NCBI GenBank assembly: GCA_018823325.1
Contig: JAHJIJ010000006.1
Location: forward strand, 1 to 64,000
Length of the DNA stretch: 64,000 nucleotides
Source: Alphaproteobacteria bacterium
GTDB taxonomy: Bacteria > Pseudomonadota > Alphaproteobacteria > Sphingomonadales > Sphingomonadaceae
Direction: 5' to 3'
Of the stretch, positions 1-8,555 are shown piece after piece (positions within the stretch are counted from its first letter, which is position 1; every line of letters begins with the position of its first letter). The translations under genes were made by a program, and so were the position numbers. The notes beneath the pieces are model-generated. The model did no database searches, was not told the DNA's origin, and was given only the letters and a program-made list of their open reading frames with translations.

Positions 1-449
1 AGCGTGGGAGAGATCCAGCGCCCCTGCTCCATCGCCTCGGCCCGCAGGTCGATGGCGGCCATCCGGTCCGGCTTCACTTCGATGAAGGCGGGCTTTTGAG
101 GTGCGGGCGGTTCGGGCGGCTGCGGCTCTGGTGGTTGCGGTTCCGGCGGGGGACGATCGGGGACGGGCTCGGGTTCGGCCTCGGGTTCTGCTTCCTCCAC
201 TTCCGGCTCGGGGCTGGGCTCCTCGGCGGCGGGAACATCAATGGTGAACAGCGAATTGTCCGGCGCCTTGCGTGCCTCGAACGGGGAGGGGCCGAAGGTC
301 AGCAGGGCGAGGACGATCAGCGCTTCCAGCAGCAATGCGAGCACGAACGCCGTGGCACGTTCGCCAAAGCGCGTCCGGAGCCGACCCGCCAGACGCTGGA
401 AACCGGAGCGGATGCTGTAAATCAACGGACCTCGACTGCGTTGGCACAT
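1..449 (-). CDS. TonB-like proline/glutamate-rich membrane protein (partial)
   Basis: Open reading frame on the minus strand, cut by the left window edge, so the C-terminal part is not visible. The best start is ATG at 449 (MCQRSRG...); a TTG at 425 is the alternative. The visible 149 residues show a short basic cytoplasmic N-terminus, one hydrophobic helix (ATAFVLALLLEALIVLALL, about residues 29-47), then a long Glu-Pro and Pro-rich stretch (for example EPEVEEAEPEAEPEPVPD), followed by IEVKPDRMAAIDLR. An N-terminal anchor plus a periplasm-spanning Pro/Glu linker is the architecture of TonB-type energy transducers, and the host clearly uses TonB-dependent receptors. The TonB C-terminal domain would lie outside the window, so this is an architectural guess. 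It is divergent from truB. Confidence 0.6.
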   Translation of the reverse strand, partial: MCQRSRGPLIYSIRSGFQRLAGRLRTRFGERATAFVLALLLEALIVLALLTFGPSPFEARKAPDNSLFTIDVPAAEEPSPEPEVEEAEPEAEPEPVPDRPPPEPQPPEPQPPEPPAPQKPAFIEVKPDRMAAIDLRAEAMEQGRWISPT

Positions 450-584
450 GGGCGGCGGCGCATCCCACCCCATTTGCGCCTATCGGAAAGCCTATGGCTA
501 CAATGTGAACAGATCAAGGCAGTCGCGATCTGGCTGCGGCAGGCAGGGCCTGACAGACGCCATGTGCCCCGCTATGGGCAACCG

Positions 585-1622
585 ATGACCGCTCCCGACA
601 CCGCACCTGCCCGCCTGCACGGCTGGCTCATCATCGACAAGCCGCTGGGGCTGGGCTCCACGCAAGTGGTGAGCGCGGTCAAGCGCGCGCTGCGCGAGGC
701 GGGGCTGCCCAAGGCGAAGGTCGGCCATGGCGGTACGCTCGATCCGCTGGCGACAGGCGTGCTGCCGGTTGCGGTGGGTGAGGCGACCAAGCTGGCCGGG
801 CGGATGCTGGACAGCGACAAGATCTACGACTTCACGATTCAGTTCGGTGCGCAGACCGATACGCTGGATCTGGAGGGGGCGGTGATCGCGACGTCCGACG
901 TGCGGCCGACGCTGGCGCAGGTGGAAGCGGTGCTGGCGCAGTTCACCGGGCCGATCGAGCAGGCCCCGCCGGCCTATAGCGCGATCAAGGTGGACGGCCA
1001 GCGGGCCTATGATCTCGCACGGGCGGGCGAGCAGGTGGAGATGAAGCTGCGGGCGGTGACGGTGCATGGCCTCTCCCTTTCCGTTCGCCCTGAGCTTGTC
1101 GAAGGGTTGTCCTTTTCTTTTGAGGAGGAGGGGAAGGACAGGGCTTCGACAAGCTCAGCCCGAACGGACCGGGGGATCGAGGCGCATGGAACGGAGGGTC
1201 TCAGCAATGACACTCACCTTGATTCCATCACCCTCACCGCCCATGTTTCCAAAGGCACGTATATTCGCAGCCTGGCGCGAGACATTGCGCTGGCGCTCGG
1301 TACGGTTGGGCATGTGACGATGCTGCGCCGGGTGAAGGCCGGGCCGTTCACCCTGGATCAGGCTATTTCACTGGACATTCTGGGCGATGCTGGTAAAGGG
1401 CGCGCCATTGCGCAGCACATGCTGCCATTGACGGCAGGGCTGGACGACATCCCGGCTCTGCATGTCACCTCGCAGCAGGCGATGGCCTTGAGACAAGGCC
1501 GGATACTGCCCGGGGACCCTCGCAAGCAAGGGCTCATGCTGGCAGCCGAAGGCGATACGCCCGTGGCGCTGGTGGAGGCTTTGGGGCCGGAAATCCGGGT
1601 CGTGCGAGGTTTCAATCTCTGA
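585..1622 (+). CDS. truB: tRNA pseudouridine(55) synthase TruB, with repeat-derived insertion
   Basis: Makes pseudouridine 55 in the T-arm of tRNAs. The start ATG at 585 gives MTAPDTAPARLHGWLIIDKP, the usual TruB beginning; the frame upstream is open but has no TruB-like sequence. The catalytic motif GHGGTLDPLATGVLP has the nucleophile Asp near residue 53, and the SKGTYIRSLARDIA motif follows near residue 220. Between HGLSLS and LDSITLTAHVSKG there are about 40 residues more than the family normally has. They are encoded by a palindromic repeat in frame (1081-1167; residues about 166-195, VRPELVEG...ASTSSARTDRG). The protein is therefore 345 residues, longer than a typical TruB. It sits 19 bp upstream of rpsO, the common bacterial truB-rpsO-pnp order. 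Confidence 0.95.
   Translation: MTAPDTAPARLHGWLIIDKPLGLGSTQVVSAVKRALREAGLPKAKVGHGGTLDPLATGVLPVAVGEATKLAGRMLDSDKIYDFTIQFGAQTDTLDLEGAVIATSDVRPTLAQVEAVLAQFTGPIEQAPPAYSAIKVDGQRAYDLARAGEQVEMKLRAVTVHGLSLSVRPELVEGLSFSFEEEGKDRASTSSARTDRGIEAHGTEGLSNDTHLDSITLTAHVSKGTYIRSLARDIALALGTVGHVTMLRRVKAGPFTLDQAISLDILGDAGKGRAIAQHMLPLTAGLDDIPALHVTSQQAMALRQGRILPGDPRKQGLMLAAEGDTPVALVEALGPEIRVVRGFNL
1081..1167. repeat. Palindromic repeat element inside truB
   Basis: Imperfect inverted repeat. The left arm (from 1081) begins CCGTTCGCCCTGAGCTTGTC and the right arm (ending 1167) reads back as CCGTTCGGGCTGAGCTTGTC. The arms extend to about 34 nt each with only a few mismatches, around a loop of about 19 nt (1115-1133). 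The element keeps the truB frame open and encodes extra residues. The CCGTTCG...GAGCTTGTCGAAG signature is, from memory, a very common intergenic dyad repeat in sphingomonads; genome copy number cannot be checked here. Confidence 0.85.
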
Positions 1623-1641
1623 CTCGTGAAAGGAATGGACG

Positions 1642-1911
1642 ATGTCGATTACGGCTGAACGCAAGGCGGAACTGATCAAGGAAAATGCCCAGCAAGAGGG
1701 CGATACCGGCTCACCGGAAGTGCAGGTTGCGATCCTCACGGAGCGCATCACGAACCTCACCGAGCACTTCAAGGGCCACCACAAGGATAATCACAGCCGC
1801 CGCGGCTTGCTGATGATGGTCAACAAGCGTCGTTCGCTGCTCGACTATCTCAAGAACAAGGATGCGGCACGCTACAGTGCCCTCATCGCGAAGCTCGGCC
1901 TTCGCAAGTAA
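1642..1911 (+). CDS. rpsO: 30S ribosomal protein S15
   Basis: Small-subunit protein that binds the central domain of 16S rRNA and contacts 23S rRNA in an intersubunit bridge. Its 89 residues are the normal length. The start [12 protein letters not shown] and motifs such as [34 protein letters not shown] are diagnostic. A Shine-Dalgarno AAAGGA lies at 1629-1634. It follows truB by 19 bp and precedes a stem-loop terminator and pnp. In E. coli S15 autoregulates through its leader; no such element was demonstrated here. Confidence 0.98.
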   Translation: MSITAERKAELIKENAQQEGDTGSPEVQVAILTERITNLTEHFKGHHKDNHSRRGLLMMVNKRRSLLDYLKNKDAARYSALIAKLGLRK

Positions 1912-1920
1912 CAGGATGGC

Positions 1921-1945
1921 ACGGCCCGCTTCGGCGGGCCGTTTG
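1921..1945 (+). terminator. rpsO terminator stem-loop
   Basis: Perfect 9-bp stem ACGGCCCGC / GCGGGCCGT (1921-1929 / 1934-1942) closed by a TTCG tetraloop and followed by a short T run. It lies 10 bp after the rpsO stop. The T run is only three bases, so it may be partly read through into pnp. Confidence 0.75.
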
Positions 1946-1958
1946 CTTATTGATCTAC

Positions 1959-2023
1959 CCCGGTCGATGACCGGGAGCCGGCGCCAGAGGTGCCGATGAA
2001 AGTGCCCCCGGCCCGTGCCGGGG
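1959..2023 (+). other. Two hairpins in the pnp leader
   Basis: The rpsO-pnp gap holds two perfect short stems: CCCGGTC/GACCGGG (1959-1965/1969-1975) and CCCCGGC/GCCGGGG (2006-2012/2017-2023). In enterobacteria pnp is autoregulated through a leader hairpin cut by RNase III. These stems could play a similar part, but they share no visible sequence with the E. coli element, and the idea is inference only. Confidence 0.35.
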
Positions 2024-2150
2024 TGAACCATGGGAGTTGAAGCAATTCGGCTGAACTCTCCGGGGCGGCAAAGCGCTCCACACCGCAGGGACCGGACAGT
2101 CCCAAGCAAGCCCCGCCGAGCAATAGGGCCGGTGGGTGGAAGGAAACCCA

Positions 2151-4469
2151 ATGTTTGATGTGAAGACAGTAGAAATCGAGCTGGGCGGAAAGACCCTCAA
2201 GCTCGAAACGGGCCGTATTGCCCGTCAGGCCGATGGAGCGGTTCTCGCGACCTATGGCGAAACGGTTGTGCTGTGCGCTGTCACGGCCGCCAAGTCGGTG
2301 AAGGAAGGGCAGGATTTCTTCCCGCTCACCGTTCACTATCAGGAAAAATTCTCGTCCGCCGGGCGCATTCCGGGCGGCTTCTTCAAGCGCGAGCGCGGCG
2401 CCACGGAAAAGGAGACGCTGACTTCGCGTCTCATCGACCGTCCGGTGCGTCCGTTGTTCCCCGAGGGGTTCTACAACGAGATCAACGTGATCGCGCAGGT
2501 CCTCTCCTATGATGGCGAGACCGAGCCCGATATTCTGGCGATGATTGCGGCCTCTGCTGCGCTCACCATTTCCGGCGTGCCCTTCATGGGGCCGATCGGC
2601 GCGGCGCGCGTCGGCTACAAGGATGGCGAGTATCAACTCAACCCGAGCCTCGATGAGGTGAAGGAAGGCGAGCTGGATCTCGTGGTTGCCGCCACTGCCA
2701 ATGCCGTGATGATGGTGGAATCGGAAGCCAAGGAGCTTTCCGAGGACGTCATGCTCGGCGCCGTCATGTTCGCGCATGACGCCTCGCGCAAGGTCGTCGA
2801 TGCGATCATCAAGCTCGCTGAGAAGGCCGCCAAGGCTCCCTGGGAAATCGACCTGTCCGACAATACGGCGGACATGAAGGCCAAGCTCAAGAAGCTGATC
2901 GGCAAGGACATTGCCGCAGCCTACAAGCTGACCGACAAGTCGGCCCGCTCCAATGCCCTGAACGAAGCCCGCGCCAAGGCGAAGGAAGCGTTTGCGGCTG
3001 AGGGCGCGCAGACCCAGATGGTCGCCAACAAGCTCATGAAGAAGCTGGAAGCGGAAATCGTGCGCGGCGCCATCCTCAAGGACGGCCAGCGCATCGATGG
3101 TCGCAACACCACGCAGATCCGCCCGATCGAGGCGATGGTGGGCTTCCTGCCCCGCACGCACGGCTCGGCGCTGTTCACGCGCGGCGAGACGCAGGCAATC
3201 TGCACGACCACGCTCGGCACCAAGGATTCCGAGCAAATGATCGACGGCCTGACCGGTCTCTCCTACGAGAGCTTCATGCTGCACTACAACTTCCCGCCCT
3301 ATTCGGTCGGTGAAGTGGGTCGCTTCGGTGCCCCCGGTCGTCGTGAAGTCGGCCATGGCAAGCTCGCCTGGCGCGCGCTGCACCCGGTGCTGCCGAGCAA
3401 GGACGAGTTCCCCTACACGATCCGCGTGCTCTCCGACATTACGGAGTCCAACGGTTCCTCCTCGATGGCCACCGTCTGCGGCGGTTCGCTCTCGATGATG
3501 GATGCCGGTGTGCCCCTGAAGCGCCCGGTCTCCGGCATCGCCATGGGCCTGATCCTGGAAGGCAAGAACTTCGCTGTGCTCAGCGACATTCTGGGTGACG
3601 AGGATCATCTCGGCGACATGGACTTCAAGGTCGCCGGCACGTCCGAAGGCATCACCACGATGCAGATGGACATCAAGGTCGCCGGCATCACGCAGGAGAT
3701 CTTCGAGGTCGCCCTGCGTCAGGCCAAGGAAGGCCGTGCGCACATCCTGGGTGAGATGAGCAAGGCGCTGGGCGAAGTCCGCACCGAGCTCTCCGCGCAT
3801 GCCCCGCGCATCGAGACGCTGCAGATCGACAAGAGCAAGATTCGCGAAGTCATCGGCACGGGCGGCAAGGTCATTCGCGAGATCGTCGCGGAGACGGGCG
3901 CCAAGGTCGACATCGACGATGAAGGTCTGATCAAGATCAGCTCGTCCGACCTCAGCCAGATCGAGGCGGCCAAGGCCTGGATCCTCGGCATCGTCGAGGA
4001 AGCGGAAGTCGGCAAGATCTACAACGGCAAGGTCGTCAATCTGGTCGACTTCGGCGCGTTCGTGAACTTCATGGGTGGCAAGGACGGTCTCGTCCACGTC
4101 TCCGAAATCCGCAATGAGCGGGTCGAGAAGGTCGCGGACGTCCTGAGCGAAGGTCAGGAAGTCAAGGTCAAGGTTCTCGAGATCGATCCGCGCGGCAAGG
4201 TTCGCCTGTCCATGCGCGTTGTCGATCAGGAAACCGGCGAAGAGCTGGAGGACACCCGTCCTGCCCGCGAACCGCGCAGTGACCGCGGTGATCGCGGTGA
4301 CCGTGGTCCGCGTCGTGATGGCGGCGGTGGCCGTGGTGGCGATCGTGGTCCCCGTCGGGATCGCGGTGGTGAGCGTGGCGGCGAGCGCGGCCCGCGCCGT
4401 GAGCGGAGCGACGATGACGGCCCGGCGCCCGAATTCGCGCCCGCCTTCCTGAAGCGCGACGACGACTGA
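2151..4469 (+). CDS. pnp: Polyribonucleotide nucleotidyltransferase (PNPase)
   Basis: Phosphorolytic 3'-5' exoribonuclease of mRNA decay and the RNA degradosome. The start at ATG 2151 ([14 protein letters not shown]) matches the family; an in-frame GTG at 2136 is less likely. Visible in order: first RNase PH-like domain, helical linker, second RNase PH-like domain with [15 protein letters not shown] and the [20 protein letters not shown] region (about residues 400-450), the KH domain ([15 protein letters not shown], about 565-580) and the S1 domain ([15 protein letters not shown], about 625-640). The last 60 or so residues are a low-complexity Arg/Gly/Asp tail with repeated GDRG, GPRRD and GERG units, beyond the E. 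coli enzyme's end. Such basic tails may add RNA contacts. A strong terminator follows. Confidence 0.98.
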   Translation: MFDVKTVEIELGGKTLKLETGRIARQADGAVLATYGETVVLCAVTAAKSVKEGQDFFPLTVHYQEKFSSAGRIPGGFFKRERGATEKETLTSRLIDRPVRPLFPEGFYNEINVIAQVLSYDGETEPDILAMIAASAALTISGVPFMGPIGAARVGYKDGEYQLNPSLDEVKEGELDLVVAATANAVMMVESEAKELSEDVMLGAVMFAHDASRKVVDAIIKLAEKAAKAPWEIDLSDNTADMKAKLKKLIGKDIAAAYKLTDKSARSNALNEARAKAKEAFAAEGAQTQMVANKLMKKLEAEIVRGAILKDGQRIDGRNTTQIRPIEAMVGFLPRTHGSALFTRGETQAICTTTLGTKDSEQMIDGLTGLSYESFMLHYNFPPYSVGEVGRFGAPGRREVGHGKLAWRALHPVLPSKDEFPYTIRVLSDITESNGSSSMATVCGGSLSMMDAGVPLKRPVSGIAMGLILEGKNFAVLSDILGDEDHLGDMDFKVAGTSEGITTMQMDIKVAGITQEIFEVALRQAKEGRAHILGEMSKALGEVRTELSAHAPRIETLQIDKSKIREVIGTGGKVIREIVAETGAKVDIDDEGLIKISSSDLSQIEAAKAWILGIVEEAEVGKIYNGKVVNLVDFGAFVNFMGGKDGLVHVSEIRNERVEKVADVLSEGQEVKVKVLEIDPRGKVRLSMRVVDQETGEELEDTRPAREPRSDRGDRGDRGPRRDGGGGRGGDRGPRRDRGGERGGERGPRRERSDDDGPAPEFAPAFLKRDDD

Positions 4470-4496
4470 TCGCCTTCAGAACTGAGATTGAAGGAA

Positions 4497-4522
4497 GCCC
4501 CGCAGCGATGCGGGGCTTTTTT
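4497..4522 (+). terminator. pnp terminator
   Basis: Perfect 8-bp stem GCCCCGCA/TGCGGGGC (4497-4504/4509-4516), GCGA tetraloop and six Ts, 28 bp after the pnp stop. A classical intrinsic terminator. Confidence 0.92.
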
Positions 4523-4636
4523 CTTGGGCTCTGTTTGTCCCGAAGACAGCGCACCGGCGGACCGACCGTGCAAAGTCATTGAGCCGTTCGAGGCAAGCGT
4601 CTCCAGCACGTCTGCGCTCATGCCGTCCATTCGACG

Positions 4637-5437
4637 ATGCGTGGCGGACAGAACAGGACGGTTGTGGAGACGTTTGTAGACTATGCCCATGCCCGGACGG
4701 CCGAGGGGCGCGGCCTGCTGGGAACTTGGGTCAAGCTGCCCTCACTTGAGACGCTGGAGCTGCTCGCGCACGCCGGCTTCGATTTCGTCGTCATCGACAT
4801 GGAACATGCGCCGCATGACCTTGAGCGGGCCTATTCCCTCATCAGCACGGCGCAGGCGCTCGGTCTGGCTGCGCTGGTTCGTTTGCCCGATCATAGCGGA
4901 TCGACCATCCAGCCGCTGCTGGACGCAGGCGCCGATGGCCTGTTGGTGCCGCGCGTCACTGATCCTGCCGAAGCGCGGGCGCTCTGCGCGAAAATGGTGT
5001 TCAGCCCCGTCGGCGAGCGCGGCCTTGGTCTCACCTCGCGCGCGGGGCGCTGGGGGCTGGCGCCGATCCCGGACTATGTGGCGCGCGGTGACCGCCAGTG
5101 CGTGCGGATGATCCAGCTTGAGGACTGGGCCAGTCTTGAGCGAACGGCGGACTTTGCCGCCATCGATCATGTGACCGGTATCTTTATCGGCCATGGCGAC
5201 CTGTTTCTCTCGAGTGGCAAGCCGGCCTCCAACCCGGATGTGCAGGCGCTGACAGCGCAGATGCTCGCCGCCACCAAGGCTGCGGGGCTGCTCTCCGGTG
5301 TTGCCGTGGGGTCGCCACAGGAAGCGGTCCTTTATCTGAAGATGGGCTTCTCCCTCGTCATGGTCAGCAATGATGCGATGATGTTTGCCCATGCTGCCGA
5401 GCAGACCGTCCGCGCGGTGCGGGAGGCCGGCCTTTGA
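4637..5437 (+). CDS. HpcH/HpaI aldolase/citrate lyase family protein
   Basis: Class II pyruvate-type aldolase fold, about 260 residues. Family signatures: GTWVKLPSLETLELLAHAGF (about residues 29-48), the metal/carboxylate motif DFVVIDMEHAPHD, VRLPDHSGSTIQPLLDAGADGLLVPRV (substrate Arg region), and GIFIGHGDLFLSSG. Known relatives cleave or form 4-hydroxy-2-oxo acids (HpaI/HpcH, 2-keto-3-deoxy-rhamnonate aldolase), releasing pyruvate or a similar keto acid. The substrate here is unknown. The ATG at 4637 is used; a GTG at 4664 has a better Shine-Dalgarno (AGGAC) and may be the true start. It opens the rightward catabolic gene set, 164 bp before the solute-binding protein gene. Confidence 0.85.
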   Translation: MRGGQNRTVVETFVDYAHARTAEGRGLLGTWVKLPSLETLELLAHAGFDFVVIDMEHAPHDLERAYSLISTAQALGLAALVRLPDHSGSTIQPLLDAGADGLLVPRVTDPAEARALCAKMVFSPVGERGLGLTSRAGRWGLAPIPDYVARGDRQCVRMIQLEDWASLERTADFAAIDHVTGIFIGHGDLFLSSGKPASNPDVQALTAQMLAATKAAGLLSGVAVGSPQEAVLYLKMGFSLVMVSNDAMMFAHAAEQTVRAVREAGL

Positions 5438-5601
5438 ACCCGTCGGCGGGGCATGGGGAGGCGCGCAATTGTCCTCGGCGGAAGCCAGTTTTTCCTGTCG
5501 CGGCATCAACGCGCATTTGAATTGCGGGTCGGGACAATGGGGGCATAGCGTGCAGGCATATTGGTCGGCACGATAGCCAGCGGGTTTTGGGAGAGTTGAA
5601 G

Positions 5602-6609
5602 GTGCGCAAAGTCAGAAGAAATCTCGCCATGGTCGCGATGCTGGCGGCCAGCGCGCTTCTCCCGGCCAGCGCGCTCAATGCCCAGGCTGAGGAGAAGCCC
5701 GGCCCGATTGCGGTTCATGGCAACATCCAGACCTTTGAGATTGCCCCCGTTCTGCTCGCCGCCAAGGAATTCTATCCCGACATCGCGACGGTGAAGATGG
5801 GCGGCATTCCCAATCTGGTGGGCGATCCGATCATTCCGGGCTTTGGCGAGGAAGGCGTGGCCGACGTCGCCACCCACGCCGAGACGCAGGCGCTGCGCTA
5901 TTCGGTCAGGCACCCCGATCTGCGCATCATCCTGCAGGTGACCGAAGGGCTCTACCGCATCGTCGCGCGGAAATCGGCGGGGATCGAGACTGTGGCCGAT
6001 CTCAAGAGCAAGCGCGTCGCGTCCATTCCGCAGACCTCGTCCGGCTATTTCTTCCATCTCATGCTGGCCCGCGCCGGGCTCAGCTATGACGACATCGAAG
6101 TGGTCCGCACGCCCGGCCCGCTCAGCGAAATGACCAAGGCATTGGCCGAACGGCGGGTCGATGCTGTCGTTATCTGGGAGCCGGAGAGCGAGAATAGCGT
6201 GCGTGCGCTGGATGGCGACGTGATCGAGTTCAGCGGCGAAGGCGTGTACGCCGAACAGTTCAATCTCAACAGCACTGCCGAGAATCTGGCCGATCCGGCG
6301 AAGCGCAAGAAGATCGTGCGCTTCGTCCGCGCGGTGATGGATGCGGCGGCTGCCATTCGCCAGGACCCGACGGCGGCGCAGGCGCTGGTGCTGGAACGGG
6401 GCGGTCATTCGGCGGAGGAAGTGAAGACGGCGTGGAAGCATCATGCTTTCAATGCCAACTATCCGGACGATCTGCTGGACATCCTCGTCGAGGAAGAAAA
6501 GTGGCTGGCAGAGCGCGACAAGCGGCCTGCGCGCTCGCGTGAACAGCTCGCGACGCTGATCGACCGCAGTGTCTATGAAGAGGCGCTGGCGCTGAGGCCC
6601 GGCCAGTGA
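5602..6609 (+). CDS. Exported ABC-type solute-binding protein (SsuA/NMT1-like), orphan
   Basis: Periplasmic binding protein of the aliphatic sulfonate/thiamine-precursor type. I chose GTG 5602 because GGAGAG (5589-5594) is well spaced and a clean signal peptide follows (VRKVRRNLAMVAMLAASALLP...ALNAQA). The mature part shows the family features: HGNIQTFEIAPVLLAAKEF, GVADVATHAETQALRYS, ADLKSKRVASIPQTSSGYFF and AERRVDAVVIWEPESEN. No ABC permease or ATPase gene occurs in the window, so it either works with a distant transporter or delivers ligand to something else. Its stop overlaps the next gene's start (GTGA), pointing to translational coupling. Ligand unknown. Confidence 0.85.
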   Translation: MRKVRRNLAMVAMLAASALLPASALNAQAEEKPGPIAVHGNIQTFEIAPVLLAAKEFYPDIATVKMGGIPNLVGDPIIPGFGEEGVADVATHAETQALRYSVRHPDLRIILQVTEGLYRIVARKSAGIETVADLKSKRVASIPQTSSGYFFHLMLARAGLSYDDIEVVRTPGPLSEMTKALAERRVDAVVIWEPESENSVRALDGDVIEFSGEGVYAEQFNLNSTAENLADPAKRKKIVRFVRAVMDAAAAIRQDPTAAQALVLERGGHSAEEVKTAWKHHAFNANYPDDLLDILVEEEKWLAERDKRPARSREQLATLIDRSVYEEALALRPGQ

Positions 6610-8552
6610 GCGAACGCCCGTTCTTGAGCCTTTCGCGGCGCGTCATGCTCATGGGCAGCGCGGCGACATTGCTTGCGGGCTGCGCTGCTACGAGCCCGCG
6701 CTCCGCGGATTCCGCGAATGACGCGGCGCCGTCCGTGAGTCTGGCCGATGTGCGGGCCGTGCGCGAGATCAAGCGGCTGCAGCATGCCTGGGCGCATTAT
6801 GCGCAAGCCGGGCAGTGGGCGGACATGGCGCGTCTATTCACTCCGCAGGGCGTGTGGACCGACGGCACGCAGTCCACGGCCGGGCGGACGGATATCGAAG
6901 CGCATCTGCGCCGTTCGATGGGCGGTGGCGAAAGCAGTTTGGCGGCCGGGTGCCTGAACCTGCGGCTGTTTCTGAGCCCGGTCATCACGCTCTCGCCAGA
7001 TGGTAATTCGGCGCGCGGGCGCTGGCATGAGGTCGCCATGACCGGCGTGCAAGGTGAGTCCGCCGGATGGGCCGGTGGCATCCACGTCATCGATTACGAG
7101 CGCGTGGCGAGCGGCGAGGGCGGTCTGGGCGGATGGGCGATTGCTCAAATGCACTACCACCCGCAATTTGCCGGACCCTATGACAAGGGCTGGACGCATG
7201 TCGCGCCGAGCGTGCCGATGGTGTCCTTTCATTATACGCCCGATCAGGCCGGCCATCCCTGGGGCGCCGCGCGCGCCCAGGCCGCGCCCTCGAACATGGC
7301 CGCACAGGCCGAGCTCGTGCTTTCGGAAGGGCTGGTGCAGAACCTGCAAGCAGCCTTCGGCTATTATCTCGACCGCAAGATGAACGACGACATCGTCGAT
7401 CTGTTCACCGAGGACGCGGTGCTCGATCTCGCCGGAACGGGGCAGTATCTCGGCAAGGCCGGCCTGCGCCGTGCCCTCGCCTTGTTCGGCGAACCCGGCT
7501 TGAAGACCGGCGAGCTCAATGATCGTCCGCAGCTCATGCCGGTCGTCACCATGGGTGCCGATGGCCGCAGCGCGACGGTGCGGAACATCGAGATCGGCAT
7601 GACCGGCCAGCATGGCGGCGAAACCTACTGGTCGGCCACCATCCAGGACTTCAGCTGCGTGCGGGGGTCGGACGGCCGCTGGCGCATTGCCGCATTGCGC
7701 CGGATGCCGCTGATGCGCGCGACCTATGCCAAGGGCTGGCAAGACCCGATTGCGGCGGGGCTGCCCTCCGTGGCCGCAGCGCAGCCGGATCGACCCTCGC
7801 AGCTGGCCGATGCATCCTACCCCGGTCACGCGCCCGCGCCGGTGCGCTTTGCCGATGCGCTGGCGCCGGAGCCTGCCTTCGTCGGAAAAGGTGAGGCGGC
7901 GACGCTGATTGCGCGCGCGGCGGCTTTCGATGGTGCGGAAAATATCGCCAATGCCTATGGCTATTACATCGACGAGTTCCGCTGGGACGACACGGCCGAT
8001 CTCTTTTCCACCGATGGCTGGAAGGAGCTCTCCTACATCGGCACCTATGTCGGGCGCGAGCGGGTGCGCGGCTCGCTGTTCGGTCGCTACGGCAATGCCG
8101 GGCGTTCGGCGGCGTTCATGGCCATTCACCAGAAGACGCAGCCTTATGTGACGGTCTCGCAAGACGGGATGCGCGCCAACATCCGCCTGCGCCTTTTCCA
8201 GTTCAACAGTGCCGCCAAGGGGCAGGGGTCTTGGATTTCGGGGATTTACGAGAACCAGGCCGTGGTCGAGAACGGCATCTGGCGCATCCACGGCATGGAT
8301 CTCGATTATGTCTGGCTGGCTGACTACGCTGGCGGCTGGGCGGCCATCGTGCCCGGTGCGAGCGAGCGCTATCGCCCCAAGGCCGAGGATGTCGCCAAGA
8401 ACCCGCCGGATGGCCCGCTGCGCGGCGTCACCTTCGCGCCGTATCCCGCCATCGCCCCGATGGGTTTCCATTTCGCCAATCCCGTGAGCGGCCGCGCTCC
8501 CGCGACTTTCCTGCATTGGTCGGACGGCCGCCGCGCCGCCGCCTCGGAGTGA
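6606..8552 (+). CDS. Tat-type lipoprotein with three tandem NTF2/SnoaL-like domains
   Basis: 648 residues. The N-terminus has a twin-arginine-like motif (SLSRRVMLMG) and a lipobox (LLAGC, Cys near residue 26), so it is probably exported and lipid-anchored. Three repeats of the same fold follow, each starting with an AWAHYAQAGQ / AFGYYLDRKM / AYGYYIDEFR segment and a (D)LFTxDG-type strand (starting about residues 60, 240 and 450), and each closing with a W-R/I-A stretch. SnoaL/NTF2-like domains are small cone-shaped barrels that act as cyclases, isomerases, dehydratases or lyases; three in one lipoprotein is unusual. The domains resemble the separate exported proteins encoded at 57282-59574. 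Function unknown. Start GTG 6606 overlaps the previous stop; the cupin gene follows after 3 bp. Confidence 0.8.
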   Translation: MSERPFLSLSRRVMLMGSAATLLAGCAATSPRSADSANDAAPSVSLADVRAVREIKRLQHAWAHYAQAGQWADMARLFTPQGVWTDGTQSTAGRTDIEAHLRRSMGGGESSLAAGCLNLRLFLSPVITLSPDGNSARGRWHEVAMTGVQGESAGWAGGIHVIDYERVASGEGGLGGWAIAQMHYHPQFAGPYDKGWTHVAPSVPMVSFHYTPDQAGHPWGAARAQAAPSNMAAQAELVLSEGLVQNLQAAFGYYLDRKMNDDIVDLFTEDAVLDLAGTGQYLGKAGLRRALALFGEPGLKTGELNDRPQLMPVVTMGADGRSATVRNIEIGMTGQHGGETYWSATIQDFSCVRGSDGRWRIAALRRMPLMRATYAKGWQDPIAAGLPSVAAAQPDRPSQLADASYPGHAPAPVRFADALAPEPAFVGKGEAATLIARAAAFDGAENIANAYGYYIDEFRWDDTADLFSTDGWKELSYIGTYVGRERVRGSLFGRYGNAGRSAAFMAIHQKTQPYVTVSQDGMRANIRLRLFQFNSAAKGQGSWISGIYENQAVVENGIWRIHGMDLDYVWLADYAGGWAAIVPGASERYRPKAEDVAKNPPDGPLRGVTFAPYPAIAPMGFHFANPVSGRAPATFLHWSDGRRAAASE

Positions 8553-8555
8553 TCC

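Noticed and set aside
1947..4097. Long minus-strand open frame (716 codons) opposite pnp
   Set aside because: Antisense to the strongly conserved PNPase; composition is a by-product of GC-rich codon use and there is no recognisable domain.
5438..5601. Extra small gene between the HpcH-type lyase and the binding protein
   Set aside because: Short frames on both strands only, no coding features; treated as leader and promoter space.
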